This document shows positions 1-11,900 of a stretch of DNA of 64,000 nt, piece by piece (the stretch's first letter is position 1; each line of letters starts with the position of its first letter). Source of the stretch: Ancylostoma caninum. Taxonomy: Eukaryota; Nematoda; Chromadorea; Rhabditida; Ancylostomatidae. Position numbers and translations under genes: made by a program. The notes below the pieces were generated by a model that saw only the letters and a program-made list of their open reading frames with translations, had not been told where the DNA came from and searched no databases. The stretch is taken from contig JBAJFG010000126.1 in NCBI GenBank assembly GCA_037903475.1, positions 868,001 through 932,000 on the forward strand. The letters are read 5' to 3'.

Positions 1-1393
1 TAGCACTACAAAACCATTTATATGGCTTGCGAACAGCCACCTTTTCATATTTCTTATAAGAAATTGCATATTTGTGTTGTTTTTATACTCTGCTGGATCA
101 CTTTGGATCCACAACAGCTTCGAACCCGCAGCTCCTCCGTACGAGACTGTGCCCAAGCAGTGACCACGCTGCCAGAGGTTGTCACGGTACCGGCGTCTAG
201 CTGACAGGTAATTATGGGAAATACCGCCTTGTGCGCTGGATTAGGAACAGTAGTGCCTGGTGGCTTGCGGGCTCATGGCGGCCTGAACGTGGACAGTACT
301 CGGGCAGATAGGAATGCAAGCCCCGTTTTCAGCGGCCCTACAGCGGCCTGAATGCGACTACTTCTCGGGCGAAAACACCCAAACGCTCGTTCCGACCCTC
401 GCCCCCGCTCGTTCGGAACGGGATTGGCCTCCGAAATTGTCTGAGCATTGTCCTCCGCATGTCCTGACATTTTTGTCTGAGTATAAATGGTTTAATTTCT
501 TCGGTTTGATATGATAACGGCTCGTATGGGTATGTAAAGGGATGATGTAGGCAGGTTCCGTTCAGATACAATGGAGAGGGACCGAACACGGCGGGGATGT
601 GGAGTCAATGCAGTTCGCACGGCATTTCACCTAGGACTGTGTCCCAGCATTTAGCGAGTGGATATCTGGGATCATTCCGTGTTTCTACTACTGGGCGCTG
701 GCGCTCTCTTCCTGCTGCGGTGCCTAGAAGTGGGAAAAGGAGAAATGTCGCAGGAACCCAAAAATCAATAACTTTCCAAAAGATATATCGATACTCGCTT
801 CAAGGTGGCCCCGTTTCGAAAAACTCCTCCAACCATTCAGCTAGGCAGTGAGTGGCAGGATGAAGGATACTACGGGCGCGGGTCTGCCGCATCGTGCAGA
901 TATGTGGTGCGGCACGGCAAACCTGACGCGCGGTAGTCTGTAATTGGAGAACTATGGACCGGCACTATATCACTTCCTTGTACACCAAAACCACTGCACC
1001 AGAGTTCGCATGCGGAATAGGTAGCGGCGTCTAGGCAGACAAAGGAAATGCAATTTTTTGTGATATTGGGAGAAAGTTCTCGAAGTTCAGATCAATGAAA
1101 GTGCGACGTTATCTGGTAATTTTCAATTGACCACACTGACATCTTTGATGACTAAAGCGCGGTGTGCTTTGCTCTATATGTGTATCTGGATGACACACTA
1201 AGTGCTAACAAAGTAAAAACTAAAAGATAAAGGCTCTGAACAAAAGCTTCATTGCTTTTGCACCAACTTGCCACAATGTTCTAGTGAACACAACTACTTG
1301 GAACAAGTCTGTTCGTAGAAGCAAAACCTATGAGTCGACCTAATATTCGATAGTAATGCTGTGGATACGGTGACACAAATTACAGATCTTCAC
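1..1393. other. No gene recognised (left edge)
   Basis: I see no convincing exon on either strand. By analogy with the paralogue at 41431-49074, the last two exons of the SLC46-like gene A should lie on the minus strand just left of 1394, but nothing similar to them is present. They may lie beyond the window after a long intron, or be lost. A short GC-rich motif starting GCGGCCTGAA occurs twice, near 273 and 343, about 70 bases apart. The open frames here are short and have no family likeness. Confidence 0.5.
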
Positions 1394-4300
1394 CTGTATG
1401 TAAACGAGCTGTTTGGTCTTTGGAAACCATTCGAGGTAGGAAAGTTCTATATCCAGGACCAATAGCTCCGCAGAAGATTGCGAACACAGAGGCTGAAAAA
1501 CTATTCTTTTTGTTATAACAAATACTGCAAATCAGTAGAAAGCTTTTTTTTTTTCGCAGAATTCCTTGTTCCGAAAAAAATGACAAGATTTGCCAACTCA
1601 GGAAAATCTCCTCAGTAGTGTGAGCACCAGCGATCATGAAGAAAGACACTGCTGAAGCTGCAATGCCCATTATAATCATCAAGTTGTCTCTACCCAAGCA
1701 ATGAACTAATGCGAATATCAGTGGACCTGAATGTAAAATTGGTGCATAGTACTGCAAACGAGTGGGGAAATGTATAATTCGCACGAAATGCTTGAAAATA
1801 ACGTACAGATGACCATGCCGAGCGAAAACAGGAACCCACGGAGAAGCGAAAAATAGCTGAACATTTTATCACCCCATGAAAATGGCTTTCTTTTGAGAAA
1901 CAGCAGCAGCAAGGATGGGTCTGAAGCAATACGATAGGGGTGCATATCCTGACAAAAATTGTTTTCTCACTTTTTTTTCAAATGTATAGTTATCAATTAT
2001 CCTCGTGCTTCTCCTGGAATAAGAAATTTCTTGAATTATTACGAATTATATAAACAAATGGTCTTGATAGATAAATTCCGCAGTTTTTTCCTAAAATTCT
2101 AGTCTTTCAGAGGGAAGAGTTAGGTGGTTAGCGAACTGTGGACACGCTAGGAATGACCGTGGTACTAATCCCTTCCTCTACCCTCTACAAGTAAGGTCCC
2201 GCTTGTAGTTAAGCTCTGCCCACTCTACATTTATCCCTGACATGTGTAATCGAGCCTGAGCCATAATCTGAGCCAGCTTTTCGCGCTCTTGTAGGCAATG
2301 ATGAACTCTCGGAACAAGCATAGACGTTTCGAGGGCATCATTCTCCTTTCGATGATATATTTATTCAGTTGTCGGGAATGAATTTCCTTCTGGTACTTTT
2401 GTTATTGACGCCCTCAATTTGGACAAAAGTAACATATTCATAAAAACGACGAGAATATTCTTGCACGGCTAAAAAGTACTGTTAAACGATTTTCAACACT
2501 TGGAGAACCACTACTAAATGAAAGGACTGCAAATGAAAAACCGGGAAGCTCATTCATAAAAATTGCCTGACTTATTCATTACGGCCAAAGTTCCATCTTT
2601 TAAAAACGTGGAATAGTGCATCAGCATTCCCGCAACAATGAACTGACCAAGTGCTAGAAACTCGACCATAACGAGAAACAGCGACATAATAAGGCAACAA
2701 CGTGTCCATCCTGGACGTCTTTGCAGCAGTACCTGGAATGTCCCCATCTTGACGTAATCCATGGAATTTCAAAATCTGTCACTTAAATTCAAATCTACTA
2801 ATCATATTCCATACATTTGACTTCGTCATTATCGAAAAACATTCTCGCTTGGATCTTCTGAGTTATAGTTGTCTTCCCAACAACAAATATATTCATCGCG
2901 TACAGTTTCAGCAGTACGACGAAAGATCAGTAACCTCGGCTTTGCTCTTGCTTTGGAGGCCGTCGGAGAATCAATACATAGAGATTTGAGAAAGTAGACG
3001 ACCTACCTCTCCAACAGCATAGATGTTGTCTCTCAACCATGTGACCAGAGGTTTGCGCTGCTCGAGTTGGTTGCCAGCAGAACTGGGTGGAGATGCACGG
3101 CTTTTTTGTTGGCCTATAGAATACCCATAGTTTGACAGGAGTAATAGTTCCTTTAGAACAAGTAGTCAATCTATTAGTGGCAGCATTTGCGAATATATCA
3201 GGTTGGTGCGAAATGAATTGCCTTTTGATGTATTCACAAATAGACTTTTCTGTTCTGTGGAATCTGAACAATTTAAGGCCTATCTGCATAAGCCTTCAAA
3301 ATGGTTTTCGTCTTCTTCCAAAAGACGCTTGAATACTCTGGCTAGCTCTTTTCAGTACATGTTTGTGGAGCCGTGAACAAAAGATGAGCCGATGCGAATC
3401 TTGGGTGACCGTCTTTCGTAATTAATGGCTCCAAGCTCACTCACTCTGAATCGGAGTTGTCCGCTAATCTTGCTTTTTTTTCCAGCCTTTTAATTTTTCT
3501 GAGCGGACAGTGAGCTAGGGGTTCGCGAAATATTCTTTCAACGTTTTCAAACTCAAATGCAACTATGGCCGTGGCCGCTGGATTTCACTTGATAATCAGG
3601 CGTTGAGGGCAGCCGTGGAACTTAAACTGGATGTTACCATCCGAAAAATGAGAACAGGGATACTCTCTACTCTGAATTTTCTGCCCGCGGTGGATCCGCG
3701 GCACGAGGTCAATCCGCGGTCGCCCGCAATAAATTCGCACGTGCCCGCGGTGGACAGCTGGGAGTGACGTCACTCTCGCGCTATGCCCGCACATAACCAC
3801 GGTGGACCCGCATATGCCCGCGGTGGCGAACCGGAGCTCCACCTCGGGCGTACCGCGGATCCACAGCGGGCAGAAAGTTCAGAGTATACTAGTCTTGCCA
3901 TCCGGCTACCACCAGACTTCCAGGCTTCTTCTAGTGCTCGCTTCGCTCGCATTAACTCATCTTATAACCACACCAATGTAACGAATTGTCCGCTTTCGAT
4001 TGGTTGAAGCAGCTATCTACGACCGATTTACCGCGGAATGATGAGAGAAAATGGTTCTCGGTGCTTGCATGCTATGGCTGGTAAAGTGAACCCATTACTT
4101 CTCCCAGATCATTTCAACTAGGCCCTTTTTACATTTATTTGATAGAGAAATAAATTCTATGTCAGATCTCATCCATCGCTTTCGAGGCTACTTCCTTGAG
4201 CTCTGATACAAGCCCGCAATCTCTTCCGGAATTTTTTGAGGATGCGCGCGATCAATTTCGTCGAGATTTCGTTCCATGCCTTGACAGAGTTGTCTTCAGC

Positions 4301-5903
4301 GAATCCAGTGACTTGGGTTTGAAAGAGCAAGCTTTTTGATCCGGGACTGACCAGATAGCAAAACTCAATTGATTGAGATCGGGCGAGTTTGATGGTCAAA
4401 AATCCACTGTGCAGGAACACAGAAGAGTGGTCTCACACCACTCAAATTTTTTCTCTGCGCCGTATGCTGGTGTTTAATCTTGCTGGAAGGTTCGTTCAAT
4501 GTCCCTGGCGCTTTTTTTTTAGCAGAAGGTATCATTGTATCCTTCAGGACTCAATTTTAACTCCTTGTTGGACAAAAGCAAGCTTGGTCTTGCTCAGGTC
4601 CTATATTCCAGCACATACCATCGCGGAATGTGGAAGATGAGTTTTTTTTTTCGACCTTTGAGGCTCTTGGAGATCCTTTCCTGTCGATTCAGCTCATTCA
4701 GGAGTGGTTCAGCGAAAAATATCCTCTCGTCATTGCCGAGTTTGTAAGGATACAACTCGAAATCATCTCTGATCAGTCTTTGCATGGTTGAGTGGCTCAG
4801 CCAATCGTGCAATGCTCCTTCCAGGATTTCGGCGACCATTTGAAGGGCAGAGGCTCTTGCAGTTCCTTCAGATCCTAATCTCGGACGATCTTCAATCCCT
4901 CCGATCTCCTCGAATGCTTTCTGACGCTATGTACTCGCTCTCGATGCAGCTTGAGCGCCTTCTAAGTCTTGGAAACTGACAAATCACATATACACGTGAC
5001 GTGCATTGCTGAACAATCCTCGGGTGATGCCATCTTTATCTAGAGACAGAGAATAAGACTGGTAACAATGGCACTAGACTGTGGAAGGAACCAATAACAG
5101 CATAAAAAAGCACAAAAAAGGGAATGAAAATGTCCGAAAATTGATTTTTTAAAGCTCGTCACACTCCATTTGGACCACCCTGTATAAAAGAGAGCGGTGG
5201 GATATGGTCAGGTACGAACGAGATGGAACTAACAGTGAAGGTGGTGTGAGACGGAACAATAGATAGAAACACACATTGTACACCTACTATAGGGTTTGAC
5301 GGGTGCCAATATTGGACCGCGATATGGCCCTCGCTTGCAGGAGTACACGTCGTGTACTGTTCCAATACGAGTTAGTTCCGCCTACAGATGGGTGACTATG
5401 ACGCGACTATGGCTATGGCGTACAATTTTGGGTAGAGCTGCGCAAGCGTACAGGTATGGGACTCGCCCGGTGACGTGTCCAACGGTGTGATAAGAGAATG
5501 TGCTGAAATATCCCCGCGTCTTAATGCTTTCAAACTTTTGGCTGCCAGCACACCCTTATCACAGCTCGGCGCCGGCGCGCTCTCATCACTGCAGTGGACC
5601 CGCCTCTCCCACTTCTTTGCGCCGGCGCACTTTTACCACGGCAGTGGACCCGTCTCTCCCCCCCCCCCCTTCTGGGCGCAAACTCACTCTCATCACAGCA
5701 GTGGACCCGTCTCCCCCCCCCCCCCTTCTGGGCGCAAACTCACTCTCATCACAGCAGTGGACCCGTCTCCCCCACCTCTTTCTGGGCGCCGGCGCATCCT
5801 TATTACAACATTGGACTTGTGGTGAGTCTGCTGACAACCTAGAGCTATGATTGAAATAGTATAACCGCCCTGCTATTCCTTTAAAACAGGATGAATGAAT
5901 TTC

Positions 5904-5980
<77 letters not shown>

Positions 5981-8900
5981 GATCCTCGTATGCATGAAAC
6001 GAAGGGATCCTTTGAAGGGAGGGGATGTACATCCACTACGAATAGTAGGGGTTCGAGAGGGGATCACGCTCAGCAATCTACTGTTTTAAAAAGTCCGTAT
6101 TTTTTGGTGAACTGCGAACCTTTTGACGGTTCTTTACCCAACTGATTTTTCAATTCTTCATGTGCTTCATCTACTTTGTGTCGGTTATTCTTTGTTTGAC
6201 TATATATGTTGCTCTCTTCTTCTATATAATCGAACTTTATACTTTTATCTTTATAACTCAGAACCCCTGGAACAAGTTGTAAACGAGGATTTCTTGAAAA
6301 CAACTCTCAAATAAGCTCAAATAAAGTTGTTTGCAAGCTTTTGGTAAAAACAGCTTGCAAACTAATATGACGTCATCACCAGCCTAGAAAAAATAGTTGC
6401 AGACTAGCTTTTCATTTTGCAACTATTTTACTAGGAAGTCAAACCAACTATTTTACCAGCTTTCCCAAAAACAACTATTTTACGAGCTTTGCGCTGATAT
6501 TCTACAGCTATCATGCAGAAATGAAAGAGTCCTTCGCATGTGGTAAGGTATTTTAGCAGTCCCATATAACGAAGAGCGGCTGTTACATTACTTCCTCGCA
6601 GCTTGTGTGAGTCCCAAATCTTTCTCTCAAATTTTTACAGTTCCCCAAAAGAGGTAGTCGAATGACTCGCGCCAATTAATCAGTGGCTAGTTAAGCTACA
6701 TATATTAACAAGATTAAGAGTTCGGAACAGCTACATACTCTCATGAAAACTGAAGACCGTTTTTCGCATGAGCTGGGATTCCTGAGCTTGAACTCATGAG
6801 AAAATAGCAATAGAAAGTTAAGTTTTCAGTTTTCACTTACTCCTATCTATTCAGGAGTTTCAAGTTACCGACAGTATTGTTCTGTTTTGAGGGAGCTTTG
6901 CGATTATAAATGACTATAGATCGGTTGAAGATGACCAGTTATGTACTACCAACAAGCTTGATTTATCTTCGCAGCATTTATTTCGAAGCATTGCAGGCAA
7001 GTGCTCTTAGGGAAAACTATTCAAATCAAGAACTTCTGTAATAACTGTGCAGCACGAACGCAGCCGGAACACGTAATGCGTCAAATACATTGCAACCATA
7101 ACGATATAGTCCGTTTCAACAACGACGATAGCTGAGTATCTGTGCCCTGATCTGCACTTCTCGCCCGTTTTCCCGAGTACAACACTATTTCTCGTGTTCT
7201 CTTTTTCTCTCATATCTGCACAACTATGTTCTCCAGTGAAACACACTACATCTCTTCAGCTGCTGCCATCGTCTCTCCTCCCTCAGTTGCTGAGAAAAGC
7301 TTGTGCAGCAATTAAGGGCAGGATAGCAGCAACTGGAAGGAGATGCAGCTAGGGGTTTTCTCTACGCATTACGCTGTTTGGGCTACGTTCGTGTTGCACG
7401 GTTATCAGAATCCCTGTGCGGGCATCTAATGTAGATACGATTTCCTTTCGAATTTGAGACCTGTTTAGACAATTTCGGACTTTGCGTGAGTGATGTTCGA
7501 ATGCGAACCGTGAAGAGTTGATGTGAGCGGTAGCCGAAAATCGTCCAATCACAGTAAACTATGGAAATCAGAGAAGCGCATTGGATTTTATCGCTCTGGC
7601 ACGAGCTGATCTTAGATCTGTGACTATGTCGTGCCAAACAGCTTGGAGACGCTTGTGAATGCCACCAATAAAAATGTTGTATTCTGAACGAATGTAATCC
7701 ACAAAATGTTTCTTTTCTAACTGGTTGATTTCGGAGAACAACAATTTTACTGGTTTTCATTTTGCAACTATTTAGCAAGGGAGAGGTCAAAACAACTCCT
7801 CTACAAGCTTTTCATTTGCAAGTATTTTGCAAGGGAGTGGCGAAAAATAGTATTTAACCAGCTTTTGAAAAACTATTTCAGATGCGATCTGAAACTAGTT
7901 TCCCAAAAGCTGGTTGAATAGTTGTTGCAGAGGTTCTGAGAATTTAAGCTTCATAGCCAGTGCATTCCCTTCTCAGCAGCATTTTCAGACGGCTTTCCGA
8001 TGCTGAGGCCGTGGATGTCGCTGTCCGATAACGAAATGACACGAAATGACACGAAAGTGAAGGAGTAGACTCATAAGTATCGCCAAAAATAAAGTCAACC
8101 ATGGAAATACTTGAAAATATGGGGAAACTGAACTCTCTTACTTTAAAAGCCTAATTATTCCGGCCTCAGCTTTATTTTCACACGGTTATTTTTTCTTGCG
8201 AAAGACGTGATCGCACAGAGCGCGCAAACAGTACGCGCAAGGGATGCATCCCTGCCCTCGAAAAGTTTCACGCATAGCAGGGAGCACCGCTCTGTAGGGG
8301 AGGGGATCGCTCCCTGGGGATGCACATTCCCTCACCTACCTTTCCCAGCGGAGATGTTCGTGCATACGGGCCTACAAGTCCTGATAATTTCAAAACATAC
8401 GACTTCAATCAACAGGGCAAGATAAATATAGTCTATTAGCTCACAGAGAGCGCCCGATCCGACTTTGCCCGCAACTGCGACCTCATCATTTTTCGTCTAA
8501 CTGATCTTTTATTTGCACTTTTCTGGTATGCATATGGTGTTCCTTCTATTCTTATGGTGTAATTCCTTCTATTCCCCTACTGCCATTCGCTAAAAAAATC
8601 CTTCCAGACGCATTCTGAGAACAAAGTCGCAAATGCAGACAAAGTCGGATCAGGCGACTGATGACCAGCTTCTTACGTGGTGTGACATCTCTTCTAACCT
8701 AATTTTTCGTCCCAAAGCGACCCATTTCTAAACTAGTTAATTACTGGAGATGAAGCTCGGTTATTGCATTAATTATATTAGGTGTTAAAATAAGCCCTTG
8801 TGCTTTTTTAGTTGCGATTTTCTCCGCGCAATTGCCATTTTTCCCTTACATGCAATATACCTTCTGGAAGCCCTTTTCTCTTTTAACATCAAGACTTATA

Positions 8901-11900
8901 ATAACGGGCTTATTCTGTATGTGTGTAAGCGTGTGTGCGTGTCTGTCTTTGTGTCACGAAATTCGTCCATCCTGTTTTGAAGAGAGAGTAGGGCGGTTAT
9001 CCTATTCCAACCATACCTCGAGGTTGCTAGCAGACTCGTTGCGGGTCCACCACTGGTATAATGGTACGCCGGCGCACAGAAGTGGAGAAGACGTATCCAC
9101 CGCTGTGATAAGGGCGTGCCGGCGCCCAGAAGTGGGGGAGACGGGTGCACCGCTGGTATAGTGGTATGCCAGCGCCCAGAAGTGGAGAAGACGGATCCAC
9201 CGCTGTGATAAGGGTGCGCCGGCGCCCAGAAGTGGGGAGACACCTGCTGTCGGGTCCAGCGGTGTGATAAGCTTGCGAGGGTGTTCACTACTGAGGAAAT
9301 AACATGAGCTGGGTTTATCTTTGCTCGATCAGCCCGCTGGCCCTTAACATCGATCGCAAAACACTAAATGTCAGAGCTAAGCAGTGAGTAGTGTGCAATC
9401 CGCGTGATTCCTTCCATACAGTTACAAATAGCTAGTTTAGGTGAGTGAAAGGTAAAATTGCGCCGAGAAACGCGGGTAATCCTTTTTGATCAGTCCAGTT
9501 CTACATCAGGGAAAGCAATGGAGAGGATGTGGAACGTATTATTGCAAAAATATGGTATGGCTGTGAGCCTATTAAGTGAAAAAGGGATAAAGTCATGCGA
9601 AGCGAGCATGAGGAAAAGTCTGGAAGTCCGGACGGCCAGACTGGTGCTATCATAAACCGCTTTCACAATGCTATTGATTATTTAATTCTTGGGCTTAAGA
9701 AGAAAAACGCCAATACTCGGAGAAACCCAATTTCCTCCTTGTATCCAGTAGGGAGAAGAAAGCATCCCGTATTGTCTGAAAGTGTAAGCTCAGTAGAATA
9801 TAAGCGCGTGGGAACATCGTCTGTGGAACTGTGGTAGCGGCAGTTTGACGATTTTTGGAAAGTGGGATCTGACCTCACCATGGGGCAGGATGACTGGACC
9901 TTCGTGATCGTGGCGTTGCTCAGAATTGTGCCCCAGTGAATCCCTCCTCCATCGGCATCACCGTATCCTGGTACTATCAGCCTTTGGCACGCCCATTGGT
10001 TCATCCGTACCCTTTGTAAATCTCAAGAGCAATGGAACGAAATGAGGAGTTATCCAGCAAGCTTGACTAATTACAGACTTGGTCACAGGAAATGTCACAA
10101 TGATGATATGATGGCGCTTTTTTTTCGATGCATGTAAGTTTACAAGCTGGAACTGATTCCGTGGCCCGCTCAGGGACTCGGACTAGAACGTGACTAGGAC
10201 AAGAACGTGCGACATGTTAGATTATGCGACAGTCATCACCGATGCACTGTGCCTAGCGAGCTCTCGGCCCGCGCACGGATCTCACCCATGCGGAACTTTC
10301 ACGCATGACTTGAAGGAAAAACAAGACATGATGTGCAGTGGTTTTCTTGCTCCGTATGTTGTGGTAGCTGAAAATCTTGCTAACACTGTCTCACCTGGCT
10401 GCGAGACCGCTAGCGGAGGGCACGGGTTCCGCCGCGAAACCATGAAATCACTGTCTAGGTCTGTCGCTTTCACCATTGGACACTGTTTCCATCACTTCCC
10501 CATTGGGGATGTGAACCACACTCACTGTGCAAGGATTTCGAAATTGCGGGTCCTGCTAGGATCTAACCTCATCTCGCTCTATAAATCGCTTTTTGGTCTG
10601 ACGCATTGCATCTTTCTATTCACCATTGTCTGTGCACTGCAGTGCTATCTAAAAGATGCAGAGGATTTCGCAAGAATCTCGTGGTCTGACACTGCCGCTA
10701 TATGTAGTCCTCGGGGAGTGTAGCACCTTGCGTCGCCGTCGCCGACGACTATGAGGCCGATACGCATTGATTGTAGGCGGAGCGGCGGCGGCCGCCAATA
10801 TTGGCGACTGTGACGTCGGTGCGTATCGATTGGTCGCCAACATTGGCGATCGGCGGCCGCCAATGTTGGCGACTGCGGCGCCGGTGCGTATCGATTGTGA
10901 GGGTCGCCAACATTGGCGGCCGCCGTCGCTGGCGACGGCGACACAAGGTGCTATACTCCTCGAGGACTATAGCGGCTACTTGACGACATGAAAATCTGGC
11001 CCCTTACCAGTCCTTACGTTAACTAGCGCCCCTTCGGGACGCTAGAAAGTGAGGTGGGCAGCTACTTGAGGTACGTATAGCTTGCACACTTCTCGTGGTT
11101 CTTGCCTTCTTGCAAATTCTTAATCATACACATGTAAAACTATTTTCCGATACAATGGTACTACATACTGTTTTTTTTTTTTGAAAGCGCATTCATTCAA
11201 CGCCTATAGACCCGTCATGGCCAGCCACTTCCAACTCTGCACAGGAGTATGTTACAGTTGGCCTAAGAACCTGTGTACAACTCAGCATAACCGACGTAGT
11301 GCGAATAATAACTTTTTCCACACTACTGGGCCACTGCAGACCGTCATCCTGGCGTTTTCCTTACTGTTGGCCTCGGCGGACCCATCCTTCATCTCTGGGC
11401 CCGTATCCAGACGTTTTCCCCACGGTTGGGCGAAGACAGACCAGTTCTCCTTCCGTGGATTCTTATCCTGGTGTTCTCCCCACCATTGGCCACGGCAGAC
11501 CCATTCTCCATCTGAGGACCAGTATGTTTTCGTTTTTCCCACTACTGGGCCACGGCGTACCTCTTCTCCATCCGCGGACCCTCACCCTGGTGTTTTCCCT
11601 AGAATTGGCGACGGCAGACCCATTCTCTATCCGTGGACCCTCATTGTGATGTTTTCCCTACACTTGGCCACGGCAGACCCATTCTCCCATCTGTGGACCC
11701 GTATACTGGCGTTTCCCTTACTACTGGCCATGAAGGGTTCTTTCTCCATGCGTGCGCCCATATCCTGGCGTTTTCCCGACTATTGGCCACAACAGACCCA
11801 TTCTTCATCGTGGACCCGTATACTGGCGTTTTCCCCACTACTGGGCCAGGCCGACCCATCCTCCATCTGTGGAACCGTTTACTGGCGTTTTCCCCACTAT

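Noticed and set aside
5586..6032. Long Cys/Val and His/Thr frames over the CA repeat
   Set aside because: Dinucleotide repeats and 54-bp satellites give stop-free frames on both strands; no coding signal otherwise. The same holds for 37325-37703 over the GT repeat.
10190..10723. 177-codon plus-strand frame
   Set aside because: No family likeness. It overlaps a dispersed repeat (partner at 12100-12630) in which the frame is not preserved, and ends inside a MITE terminal repeat.
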